Origin: Isoperla grammatica
Taxonomy: Eukaryota > Arthropoda > Insecta > Plecoptera > Perlodidae
Length of the DNA: 64,000 bases
Direction: 5' to 3'
NCBI GenBank assembly: GCA_945910005.1
Contig: OX246743.1
Coordinates: forward strand, 42,938,736-43,002,735
The notes beneath the pieces were generated by a model that saw nothing but the letters and a program-made list of their open reading frames with translations, was not told where the DNA came from and searched no databases. A program made the translations under genes and the position numbers. Below are positions 30,475 through 42,500 of the stretch, piece by piece; the first letter of the stretch is position 1; each line of letters opens with the position of its first letter.

Positions 30475-31548
30475 TTTGCAGATATTTATCTTCGTTGTAC
30501 TCCACACTGAAATATGCCCAAAACAAATATACATGTTAGATGTTATGAGAGATAATCAACTAGAACTACGGCCTAGGCCTAGGCTAGAACTGAAACTAGG
30601 CCTAAGCATAGGCCCCTACCTACCTGAAAACAATAGGCCTAGGCTAGATAACGAAAATCACGATGTCAAACTTAACTAGGTTATTTTTTAAATATTATAT
30701 CCAGCTTCAGCCTAGGCACGTAGGGCCGACCGTGGTAGGGCCTAGGCATTGTGTTTAAAATACCTAAACTCAATGGCCTAGGCTAGTAGGCCTAAGCAAA
30801 CATAACCTTAAATGAAATTTTAAAATGTATTCTTTCCGAATTTTGCTGAACAAACCTACCTGCTATTTTATTAATTCAGATCCACGGTTGCAAAATGTAT
30901 TTATTTATTAAAAATTGGTCTGTGGTTTTATCAGTATTGACAGACATTTGATAAAAAGATTTGTTCAAACAACAATTTAACAGACAGACCGACACCGCCA
31001 TTGGAAACTTCACTGCCTGTGAAACTGAAAACTTGAATCTACAGATCAAGGTGGCATGTTGTATGGAGGTTCTTTTGAATTTGGCGAAGTTTAGAAGTTC
31101 ACTGGTTTTGCGTTGCGGATGTGTCGACGATTAAAAAGAACACAGAATGTAAGAATATAATTATAATAGTATCAAAACTGACGAAGCCTATTTCATTAAT
31201 AAATAACTCTACTAACGCGAGTACGCTCGAATTTGGCGCTTCTTCGTCGTTGTCATGCGCACTGCCTATCTACGCGCACATCAACATGTTGCAGGCATGG
31301 CGTTGAAGGTCAAAGGGACTGTCATCATATCCTGATTAGCTCTAAAACACGTGACTTATGTTACTAAAATCAAGTACTGATTGCGAACCAGGTTTGTGAA
31401 TAATGCATTTTGATATATCTTGGGATTTAATTATGTAAAATTGTTAATTTCATAACTTCAACATTTCTTTATTCCAAGCTGACTGGCCAACATTTTCAGC
31501 ATAACCTTGAATTATCACTTAATAGTATATATTAATTTATACTTCCAG
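30475..31548. promoter_or_regulatory. Shared upstream region of YEATS2 and GGACT
   Basis: The two genes point away from each other with 1.08 kb between their start codons. The segment near 30995-31010 has CCGCCATTGG, which read on the minus strand is CCAATGGCGG, combining a CCAAT box with a YY1-like ATGGCGG. The left part (30540-30800) is dense in TAGGCC. A possible donor for a GGACT 5' UTR exon (AAT|GTAAGA) is at 31149. Promoter activity is inferred from layout only. Confidence 0.5.
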
Positions 31549-31552
31549 CAAA

Positions 31553-31744
31553 ATGTCTTTGATGCACAAAGTATTTGTGTATGGAACATTAAAAAGAGGT
31601 GAACCCAATCACCATTGGATAACTAATGCCAAGAAAGGAGTGGCTCAGTTTATTGGAACGGCTCAAACTGTCAACAAATTTCCTCTAGTTATTGGAACAA
31701 ATTATAACATTCCCTTCCTGTTGGACTCGCCCGGGACTGGCAAT
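31553..31744 (+). CDS. GGACT: GGACT coding exon 1
   Basis: Encodes residues 1-64 with the YGTLK substrate-binding motif. The donor is AAT|GTAAGG. Translation past the donor adds only unrelated residues before a stop, confirming the splice. Confidence 0.93.
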
Positions 31745-32488
31745 GTAAGGAATTCACACTTCTACCATAAGATATAGGCTGCTACCTGGTAAAATAATGT
31801 CGTACATACCTTTGCAGCACAAGTCAACGCAACGTCTTCTCGGTTGTGTGAAACGTTGGATGGATGGGCATTGCGTTCTGATGTTTCAGACTGGTTGCAC
31901 AGTTATCTTGGTGGTTTATGTCTCGTCAAAGCCGTACTCTAAAGATGGACTGTGTAACCTGTCTGAAGTGATAGTATTTCAATGGAGCGTCAATTTCCAG
32001 CACATCCCAACGAAGTAGCCTACTTGCTCAAATAATTGTTACAAATGACCCAAAACCCAACAGACCCCATAATTCACATATATGCAAGCTATTTTACAAT
32101 TTACAATTTTATTATACCTGCACAGAAAATACATACTGTTAGGATTTCTAAAAGGAATGTGAAAAAGTAAATTTAAACTACAGATAATTACCAATCTTCT
32201 TTCTAGCCTGTTTTGGGGGAAGTCTACAGTGTGGATCAACCAATGCTGACCCACTTAGACGAATTAGAAGACCATCCAAACTTTTATATACGAAGGAAAG
32301 AAAATGTTAAGCTAGAACTAAATGGAGATGTAACAGAAACTTGGATATATTTTATAACGAAATTCAAAGATGGATTACTGAACGGCCAATTCTACACTTC
32401 TTATTCGTCAAAAGGTGCTCATGGGCTGGAATATAAAGAAAGGTATTTAAGGGATCCGTCTTACGATTATAAGCAAGACATTTGGTGA
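31553..32488 (+). CDS. GGACT: Gamma-glutamylaminecyclotransferase, two coding exons, 157 aa
   Basis: Exons 31553-31744 and 32207-32488 join in phase 0 (GT-AG) to give 157 residues, close to the 153 of human GGACT. The fold signature VYGTLKRG is at residues 9-16. The loop IPFLLDSPGTG follows, and the catalytic Glu is Glu85 in LDELEDHPNFY (Glu82 in human). The enzyme releases free lysine and 5-oxoproline from gamma-glutamyl-epsilon-lysine left over from transglutaminase cross-links. The C-terminus keeps GAHGLEYKERY, similar to the human end. A TTCCAG acceptor four bases before the ATG shows that the 5' UTR is spliced. ATTAAA signals lie at 32516 and 32533. Met4 is an alternative start. Confidence 0.95.
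32207..32488 (+). CDS. GGACT: GGACT coding exon 2
   Basis: Begins PVLGEVYSVD after TTTCTAG and contains the catalytic Glu85. The stop is at 32486-32488. Confidence 0.93.
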   Translation, partial: PVLGEVYSVDQPMLTHLDELEDHPNFYIRRKENVKLELNGDVTETWIYFITKFKDGLLNGQFYTSYSSKGAHGLEYKERYLRDPSYDYKQDIW

Positions 32489-32684
32489 CATGAATCATTT
32501 TGTAAATTATTTCTGATTAAAAATTGTTACATTATTAAATCATATTATGTAATTTGAATTGTTTTTATTATTACTAAATTTAACCCCAATTGCGTTGAGT
32601 TTGATTTTCAGTTGGACATTGCGAACAAAGCCAAGACTCGTTGGCCAATCACCAGCTATGTTTGGCACAAACACATTTACTTAA

Positions 32685-32872
32685 GGGCTGGTCCACACAG
32701 ATTTTTAAGACATAATGCATAAGGTTTCAACAATGAAAACAATGTCTTAAAACTAAAAACGTCTTAAAACTAAAACTTTGTGTGAACGCCAGTACGTGTT
32801 TCCTATGATCCAACTTTACGACTACGCGTTAAACCTTAAATCGTATGTCTTAAAAATCTGTGTGGACCAGCC
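32685..32872. mobile_element. 188-bp MITE with TTAA flanks
   Basis: Arms GGGCTGGTCCACACAGATTT and the inverse AAATCTGTGTGGACCAGCC, about 29 bp long, lie between two TTAA sites (32681-32684 and 32873-32876). TTAA duplications are made by piggyBac and Kolobok elements; the family cannot be told from the ends. Confidence 0.7.
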
Positions 32873-34423
32873 TTAATGAATATCCTATTCAGTTGTAACG
32901 TGGATTTACAAATGGCGCCAACATGGCCGCTGATTTGTGCTTTGCAGTTGAAAGAGAAATAGTTGATCATCCAGAAATGTTAAAATATTTCGACTATAGC
33001 ATTCTCCGCATTGTGTTCCCAATTCTCTTCAAGAACTTAACTTTCCTCTTTTGGTGCCATTTGTAAACTTTGGTATCTTTATTATAATTTACAGTGAAGC
33101 TGTTGAACCTGTGACGATTCAAGACCTATAACTGGTGCAATGCACTCTACTGATCGTCTGCTGACTATACAACATCTGAACACACTGAACACTTTTTATA
33201 TTTATGAACCTGTTCAGCTACAATTGATTACAATTCTGATTATAATTTTGTTAGTGAATTAATCCAGGAGCCTTGGAAATCATCTGGTGATTCAAATAAC
33301 TGGGATAATGCGTCTCTTTGAAACCATTGAAGTATTCACAGCTTGATAACAAAAAGGAAAAAAACAAACATAAAGCTTTTAAATTTGAGGAATACCTACT
33401 GTATTCTTCAAGATAGTTCATTTCCCCTGATGCATATCGTCTTTTGTACCTCCATACTTAGGTATTTCTATTTGTAAACTTGATATGTGACATTATATAC
33501 AAGTAACATTAGTAGTTAATTCTAACATATTATACATATTTTTTCAATTAAAATCCATTTTTATTATGTTCCTACTTCCTATAAATAAAGGCAATTCCAA
33601 TTTTATCTTATCTGTTATTTTATATTTTAATGATCACTAGTATTGATCAAGTACGGTAGTACCTAAAATAATATAGATACATACGTTCTGCGTGTAATAA
33701 CACAAAATAATGAATCATGCAGAATTATAAATGCTATCTATATTATTGTAAAATATACTTAAGAGCTACAGGAATAAAGAAACTTCAACCCTTCACTATT
33801 AATTAACAACGTAGACCTCCATCTAATACCCAATACTATGTGTAGGATGGCTTACATTGAACTGTTGTAAAGTTCATCCTGGGGCTCTATTCTATAACTT
33901 TTTATTATACATCCTGAAATGAATTTGAATGAGTTCTCTTTATTGTACCATATCCATAACAAGCTCAAATTCAGGCAGAATTCATTTTGGGATACATACA
34001 ACAAAGTATAGATTAGGGCTCATGTAATCTTGGGGTCTAGGTAAAAAACATTTCAATTAAATATACCAACAGTACATTGGAACTTAATTTTGGTTACTTT
34101 CACAGTTGATGGTTTCCAGTAAATTTGTTTAGTTTATTTGTGTCAGTTTAATACTATTAATTAGTATCAAATCAATTAACAGAAGGAAGCTGAGAAATAC
34201 AGTACAAAATATATACAATAACAAACTAACACATCAGTATATTTACGTACAATGTAGTGTACCCACTTGAAAACAAATACTTAAGATGAGTTTAATAAGG
34301 CAATACTACTCAAGTTGGAACAGTATGTGATTAGGCTTACTTGACATTGTTTCCAGGTTATTAATGCTACCCTTTGTTAAAGAGCAGACTAGAGCTCTTT
34401 AACAAACATATAAACATGAAATA

Positions 34424-34598
34424 CAGTAAAACTTCTTTATAACGAACTCTTGGGGGCTCGATTATTATTTTGTTATAAAGAACATTTCTTTATAAAGAGG
34501 GTACCTTTACATGCATAAGAACGTGTTGGGACCTCAAAAACAGTTTGTTATATAGATCATTTTGTTATAAAGACGTTCTTTATAAAGAAGTTTCACTG
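34424..34598. mobile_element. 175-bp pogo/Tigger-like MITE
   Basis: Ends CAGTAAAACTTCTTTATAAC and the inverse GTTCTTTATAAAGAAGTTTC then ACTG, with TA on both sides. This is the usual form of pogo/Tigger ends. The 12-bp word TAAACATGAAAT also stands just outside both ends. Confidence 0.7.
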
Positions 34599-35121
34599 TA
34601 TAAACATGAAATAAATTAATGTACACTAAACATTTCAGTATACCATGTACACTGCCACAACTGATTCAATATTCATAAAAAAAAAAAACAAGTATTACTG
34701 ACAGCTTTTGCACACACAAAATGTAGGCTACAAGGAAAAGGTTTCAATTCACACCACAAATAAAAAGTCTGAAACCTCTCATTCAAAATTCTTTAATATT
34801 TTGCTTTTTTTCTACAATTCTTTCTTTAGTTCATTTAAAACTCATACGAAAACATTCACAAGCCATTATATGTAAATCATTCATATGTCATTCTTTACAA
34901 TTTCTCAATTGTCGTTCAATCTCTTTCTAATAGTACATTTAATGTGATTCCAATTCAAGTACAGCATCTCATTTACAGATAACAGTTCATACAAATACAG
35001 TTAGTAACCCATTATAGCTAATATACATGTCAATGATAAATTAGAAACATAACTTATGACCCTAATCTGTTCACCAAAAACAATAAATTGAAAACGTTGA
35101 ACGCAACATTCGTTTGTGTTG

Positions 35122-35344
35122 CTAATGCTGAAATTCATAGTATAAAAGTAAATCCTGGCACGGCTCTTTGCCCACAATGCGTAAAGAAGAATAGGAAATG
35201 CATCCAATTGAACTTGATTTAAAGGTTCTCTCAGAATAACAGTCTCTTGAATTGTATCTCTGTCCGTTCGTTCTGGCCATGCGCTCTCTTTTTCTACAAT
35301 AACGACAAACGATTCTACAACAATGTATCATTATCATCACAGTG
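35122..35344 (-). CDS. Candidate terminal exon of an unrecognised gene
   Basis: A strong acceptor (AATCTGTTTCAG) at 35345 opens a frame of about 74 codons to a stop at 35122. The peptide begins with a short hydrophobic run (TVMIMI) followed by Cys- and Arg-rich text and a Ser/Tyr-rich tail, like the end of a membrane protein. No other exon is recognised, and the frame could be chance. Confidence 0.25.
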
Positions 35345-36211
35345 CTGAAACAGATTTATACATTTTGGGTTTTGCGACTCGAATGTTACAGTCGCCTACG
35401 ATTCTTTCCACTCCCTCTTGGCCTACTCGAAACTTCTCGAATATGGAAGGTCACATCTCACACTAAATCATGCTTTGTACCACGATAGCCTACTGGGTTT
35501 TCTGGAAGTCTATATGGTAAAATTTGTCTTTCTTAAATTACCACAAGAGGTTTTGAAATGGAGGACATTAGCAAGAGACTTGGTACATAATCAAAATCAT
35601 ACCTAAAGAAGTGGATGATTTTGATGGTTTGGCATTGCTACTTAAAGAAGCATGAATCATAAATACTTGACGAGTAAGTGATGAACCGACGATCGTTTCC
35701 GTACACACTACACAGAAGGACTCCCGATTTGACGCACGATAGCTGGCACGAAAAGAGTAATGTAGGTAGTCAAATCTGTTTTTAGTTTGTAATGTATTAA
35801 ACTTAGGATTCCTACTTGTGAACGTCTATAATATCTGTCACCTGTGGCCTAAATATCGTTTACGACTACGGTACACACGCCGCGGTACTTACTGCGGTAG
35901 AGGATGGCGTGTAGTAACAATTTCAATTCAAGTAAAACAACGGAGCAATCAAAGCAATATTCCCCCAGATATTAACAGTGAAATAATTAACCCCTCTGAC
36001 ATTCAACTATGTACAGTGGAACTTCAGATATATATATACATTTATTGTTTGCACATTTTTCTCATTCATACACGTTGTAAACTTGAGCTTCATATACATT
36101 AACTACTCGTGCTATTTCCGTCCAGTTGTAGGTACACTTCTCCAGTTAGGTAGTAAGCATACAATTTTAAAAGATAGCACCTTGAAAAACGTATGAAATT
36201 GATGTTCCACC

Positions 36212-36252
36212 GTACCACGTCACGTGCTTGGGCGGTCTGCCCAAGCACGTGA
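36212..36252. promoter_or_regulatory. Palindrome with two CACGTG E-boxes
   Basis: TCACGTGCTTGGGC and its inverse GCCCAAGCACGTGA face each other across five bases, forming a 15- to 16-bp perfect hairpin with a CACGTG in each arm. CACGTG is the site of USF/MITF/Myc-type bHLH factors. Function is unknown; it could also be the end of a small transposon. Confidence 0.4.
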
Positions 36253-39200
36253 CGGTGACGGTAAGACGGTGTGGATGTCAACCCAATCAACAGGTAGGGG
36301 AACATGTCTACACTCGTACCACAAACTAATTCCCGACAATCGACAAGTTAAGTTGACCGTAGCACATCATCTGTCTGTTCATGTAATCCTATCACAGGAA
36401 GCAGGGGAATATTCGTCACAGCAGAAATGATTTAATAACATCACACAATGGCCACACTTAATTTAAAGCAGTTTTACGATGACTCGAGTTTAAAAGTTTA
36501 CCCAGAGTTGTAAGTTGTAACGTAGTATAGAAATTAGAAACGCAGTTTTCAACCACATTTGTGATCACCTAGTTAATGATAGCTTCTTTCTGCCTAGACT
36601 GGGTTTAAGCCAAGAATACATACTGTACTACTCGGTGAATCTTTGCGGAACCACAATAAATACTCAAGCCTCGGTACTCGATAGAGGAATGACACGACAT
36701 ATTTAAACAAGTGCTGGACGATCTCTGGGATGTTGTATCGACCAATGAATGACGAGTATCTTGTGAAAACTGGCCTAGCTCTATTACACGCAGTCTTCTT
36801 AATACTACCAGAGTGCTTGACGTTACACTCACAACCTACTACATATTCAATATCCAGACGGCAGTGCTTGAACAATTGGCGCAGACATTCCAAAATGGAA
36901 ATATAGATGGGGAAGTTTAATCACAGCTTGATATTGGGCTTAATGTTGCATTGTTCACAGTGAAGCTAATCGAGTCAAAGAGCTCAAGTAGCCGAAACAT
37001 TAAATCGGCTCTCAATGGGTCAAAGAACGGGAAAACAACGGTGGCATATCCAAACCAGCTGGATAACAAATGTATATTAAATTTACTTTAGAAAGTTATA
37101 AAATTGCAAGGGAGATCTCATAACAAAGAACAAGCCATTCTATTTTACCTAGTAATTAATTATAGATACTAGGCAACAATTCATTACAAAAGTTAAGAGG
37201 TACCCGTGGACGCATTTTTAACGCAGTACAGATAGCTTGAAACGGGCACCACAGTGACAGATTCAATAAATATCCCAAAAGTAATGAGTAGGTACCAGGG
37301 TGGAAACCAATTGTGTAGCATACCTTTTACTTTATGCTAACTCAAACAACTAGAACTGCATACGTAATATTTGAATATGCATTACAGAGCAGTCACGTCA
37401 TGAAGGAGGAACACAACAACCTAGTCTTCGCCCAGTTATCATCAAGTTTCTCATTACATTATACAAATACAAACAATATAAAAATGCACTAGCCAGATAA
37501 TTTTTTTTAAACCGTGAAGAATGCATGATTTTTTGGTACATATTCAAAACATACATAACAGGTACCTACAATGACTCGACTTTCAAAGAATTTTTAAATG
37601 TTAAATATTTATAAAACGGAATTCAGAGAATTGCAAGTTTGGATAATTATAAACTAAATTTAAAAAGAAAATAATTCTGGAGAATGCAACACTTGTGGTA
37701 GGCTAGCTATATTAACAAAAAGTAACATAAGAATACATGGCTTTTCCAGCCACCATTCCAGCATGAGCCTCACAACCATCAAAACTCTGCTTGTGTCACC
37801 CAGAGAAAGTTTGATTTTCCGTTTTATCCCCACAAATGAACACGTTCAATGAACAACTCAAAACCTATCCACAGAGAAAGGGCTCCATTTTGAAACTAAG
37901 CCCACAAAGCCTTTTTTGTGAATTAGGTTTAAGGAAAGTTCAACTCTTTTACAAATGACTTGATTGGGGGGGGGGGGGGGGGATTTGGTTCTCTCGCTCA
38001 GACCTCGTATCAAGAACAAAACGGACATTAACGTGTATAATCACAACAGATTGCTTCATCGTGTACAAGCACCACTCCTACTGGCTGAGCTGCTTTGCAG
38101 CTAGTATGTACACGTGCACGGTATCGGAAGCATACCGCGAGAATAGCAAAACACAGCCAATGCAATACGAGACGGTGGAGTAGCAGCCTATTGTAAAATT
38201 GTGCAGTTGTAGGCCCGTCTCTCTCTTACAAGCTACTCACTTTCAACACAATGCATAGATGTCGGCCACCTTCGTCTCACTTGTACCCAACCAGTTGTAC
38301 AACAGATCATTGCCCGGTAAGAAGTGTATTTGCAATCGAAAACCGCAGTAAAAATAAAAGGCTTTCAATTTCATAGTAAAGCAATTGATGCAATAGAGCA
38401 GATCACGACTAATTGACCATAACGTTGGGAAATAGCCCTAATACAAGTTATTTTAGAATGTTTGCCAATCTTGGTAAGCGTTATTATACAGTATCGTCTA
38501 TTGTTAATCGATATTATTAACAGTAGCTACAGAATATTACATGATACTGTTTATATGCAGTTAACATGTCCCGCTAGTAGATTCATGCTCAACGTTTTAC
38601 ATTTAGGCTAGTTCTAATGTTTTAGATACCGTAAGTCTGCTACATTACCTCAGACTACCGTAGTTCACAAGCCCACTTGTTGTGTGGGCACCGACTTAAT
38701 AACACTATTCTCACAAATAAATATATTATTGGCAGCACTTGGAGAACAGCAGGGAAACACTTATTTGCATCGATTGCCCTGTTACAAGATGTTATCTCAT
38801 AGCACGGTACGGTAGCAAGGCAACCTGTACAATAGACAACGGGATGTAATTCGAAATCAATCGTAAAGTATTTCAACAACATAAGACACATACAAAAATA
38901 AAAACATATAAAACTAACCATTATGGTTTGAAAAAAAAAACTCGTTATGCAGATGCTGCGCGATAATAAAATTACAGTTGGAACAGAACGATTGTCGCAA
39001 GACATTGCAAAGGTGTCTTTACCGAAGCTAAATACGTATACCTACCGGTATATAGATATATACGAACCATACATGATGGTTCTGCCTTTGCAATGTCCCC
39101 ATTTCCCATGTTCAGATTAGAACAAATCTTATTGATAACTCAAGAGCAGCAGCAAAAACACACAAACTTATAACCAGAATTTGAAGTTTACTCTAATGTA

Positions 39201-39341
39201 CATTAAGAAGAGCTTCATTTAAATTTGTAATAATATGTAGCATTGTATGATATTAGGCATGTTTGCCAGCAGAGTCTTCATCGTCAATATAATGTCCTCA
39301 TTAATATAAAGTCCACTACCTATTGTCACATGCACGTGCAT

Positions 39342-39507
39342 TCAGCTTTGATCACTACTGAGGGCACCGTATTTATTACCGAGGCTAAGTTTCGGTCCCG
39401 AGCTCGGTCCTATAGACTTGTTCGCTACGTCGGCGTAACCGCGCCCGGAATGAGATTTGCTGTTGCGCACCTCTTCGAAGTTGCCCCCAGGGCCGTCTTC
39501 ACGTCTC
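39342..39507 (-). CDS. CDV3: CDV3 exon 4 and stop
   Basis: Encodes the conserved C-terminus with NFEEVRNSKS and LGNKYGALSS. The acceptor is GTTTCACAG; the stop TGA is at 39342-39344. Confidence 0.9.
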
Positions 39508-42500
39508 CTGTGAAACAACAGCACACAGTCAGTCCGTCAGAATGTGACAAGCATGGTAGTCCACGACAAGACAGGGCTCAAGAACTACTTACTATGTAAT
39601 ATGTAGGCCTATGCCCGAGTTGGCTGGGGCAACCACAATTTCATTTTTATTGCTCATATAGGTAACTTACATGCAATGTGTAAAAGACAGCGGGTTAACG
39701 GGGGTAGGGGAGTTATAATAACATACATTATTAAATTGTTTTTAAGCCTTGTTGATATGTATAGAAAAAAAAAAATAGAGCAACAAAATAGCCTAGTGCA
39801 GAACTAGGGCCTATAAGTAGACCTACATCAACTGTGAACTGTCTCTAGGCAACTAAAAATTGTTCACGTGCCCACATTGGTACTTGTATACAGGCCATGG
39901 GCTGTACTATAATCTGTATAGGACCATAATGAAAGACCGCCCGCAAAGGGCAACGAATGGAGAGCTGAAGCAGGCTACCTACATTGTAAGCATAGGTCAA
40001 GGGCTATAACATGACATGATAGGCCCACACCATCCATGAGGTTCCAACCAATCCATGGAATAAAAACCAAGCTTTTCAAAAAAGTAGTGAAGTAGTATTA
40101 TTTACCTTCTCCCCCAAGCTCCAGCGCCTTCCGACGACGGTTTCGATGCTGATAAAGTTGGGAAATAATCTTTGTTGTTTATGTCAGGAGCTGCTCTATT
40201 CTTCAACCGGTGGCCTAAAAATAGAATTTAAAATGTAATTAACTCATAACTTAGAAAAGGCCAATTTCCAGGCTACATGTTCCTGATTATAATAATTTTC
40301 AAAATTTTGTAATTCTTCAATCAAACATAGAACTAGGCAACATAGATTGTCGATTGTGAATAAATTTTCTTTAACTTGTCATATCAACTGTAGTTTGGCA
40401 GCGCCTTCAAAGTTTGTCTTACAGAACTCTCAAAATTGGAGCCCTTGATACTGATACACTAAACAAGGGCTGCTCAACAACTTTTAGTTTAGGCCTACCT
40501 TACTGAAGCGAATTGAATATGAACAATCCATGGGTAGGCCTACATTTCTGTTTGCACAATAGATGCTAAATCATCAACTTGGAAATGGTATTTTCCACAC
40601 CTCTAACAATCTACCATAAAAACCATTTCCATCAACTCCTGATTCTGTCTCTTCAGATGGCCACGAGGGGCATGGTCCAACGATACTTTACTAGGTCTGG
40701 CATTCCGGCGGACGCGTATTGGTCCGGTCTGCGCATGACGTCACGTAGTGACAAGAGCCAGCCGTGCCAGCCGAGCGCTCAGTGTACAATCGCTACTAAA
40801 CATGAAATATATTTCCGTTTTTGTTAGAATGGCGCTGTGTGATGAGCACAAGTTGCACAACCAATCATATTCAGATTCTCTTGATGGATGGCAATAGTGG
40901 TGCACTTATATGCGTAACGACACTACCGTACAGAGGTATATTAAAACATGCATACGCGCACAAATAATCAACAAATGTGTGTTTTGTGTTTGATTACTTC
41001 ACGTTATTGTATTCTTTAGAACGTACAAACTTATTGTTGTTAGTAATGCAATCTATTCTAAGAATTGTAATAAGAAAACTAATAGTAGGTCCTGCAATAA
41101 ATTTAATGGAAGCAGTAAGTAAAATAACAGTGATAATAATAACATTAATAATAATTTCACGAGTTTTAAGCTGAAGCCAGGTAGGCTGAGGCTAAGCGGC
41201 ACAACGCTTTTCCTGTAATCTAAGACGATAGAGTATTCCAGCCTTTGCGTACGGCGATGACACATGCTAATAGACACTGAGAGACAGATAATTAGGCCTC
41301 TCTCTTCATTTAGACGAGTAAAATACCAACAGTTTAACTGGGAATTCAGCTAGTTCTATGAAAACGAATATCCTTGCATTTTATAAACTTAATTAACTAA
41401 CTTAATACAAAAAATATCTACTGTTTGCTCCACCCCCCCCCCCCCCCCCCACGAGATACGCCATTGTCTCGTAGGGAAATGCTCCATATAATTTGTGCCC
41501 TCATCTCAAGCAAATGGCTGTTATTTTTTATTTTTGACATGCGCATTTATCAAAGTGTCATTATTTTGATATAGGGTCAAATGCCAATGAAAATCAATTA
41601 ACAATAAATAATAATTACTACAAGAACTTACAATTTTAAATTTTCTTCAGCATTTTCATGCATATTTTCATGGGCTTCGGTGTCATTTGTAGGTGAATAG
41701 TTTAGTAAGTTATGTTTTAAAATCCATTTCAATGCATTTTCTTCAAAATGATTAGAACAAATTCTGAAATACTTCACGTTAAACTTGTCACTTCGCCTAC
41801 AGAACGTTATCCATCTAGAACACACTTCTGGATCTTTCGGAAACGAGTAAAATGAAATGTTCCTGTTATTTTGTGCACCGGCCGAATCACGTGGCCTATT
41901 TCTACACCCATATACTGCGCATATTACCATATTGTCAATTTAAAAAAATATCTAAATAATGCGTGACATGTAAATGCTAAATCACTAAATGAAAAATAGC
42001 ACTCGCGACAATTAACAGTACACAACCGCTAAACTAGCACAATAATAGTAGCACCTCTCACTTCGAGAGAAACAGACTTACTGATTTGGAAGAACGTAAT
42101 CGTAAAGCTACTTCGTTTTCTGTCCAATGGATGACAAATTTATGTTAGAGATTGGCATTTACTTGATACTTCTTTTGGTGCAGCGCGAGTTCCATGTTTA
42201 CAGAATGTAAGGAAGGAGGTATTTTCTTTCACCCTTCAATCAGCTTCTCACTAATGACCACTAGTTTGGTATGAGGGTGTTTTCAAACGTCATTGTTGAC
42301 ATCTGAACACAGACCGGCGTATCCGGCCGCTGAGACATCCCGTGCATCTAGCCGCTGCATGTCACAGCGTGACGTCACATGCCCGGAGGCTGCCGCCGCC
42401 CCATGCGCAGTGTCATACCTAGCCCAGTAAGATCGTTCTACCATGCACGAGGGGTAGATAGACTACGCTAACAACTTACTACTAGTGTGCGACTGCTCCT

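Larger units (their letters stand above)
32489..39341. other. Long intergenic region without a recognised gene
   Basis: AT-rich sequence with two small MITEs, one candidate exon at 35122 and a poly(G) run at 37966-37982. Open frames up to about 116 codons occur but match nothing I know and show no splice partners. The CDV3 3' UTR should occupy the right end. Confidence 0.55.

Noticed and set aside
36594..36893. 99-codon minus-strand frame with several Cys
   Set aside because: No family recognised, no splice context and no supporting neighbours; overlapping frames of similar length exist by chance.
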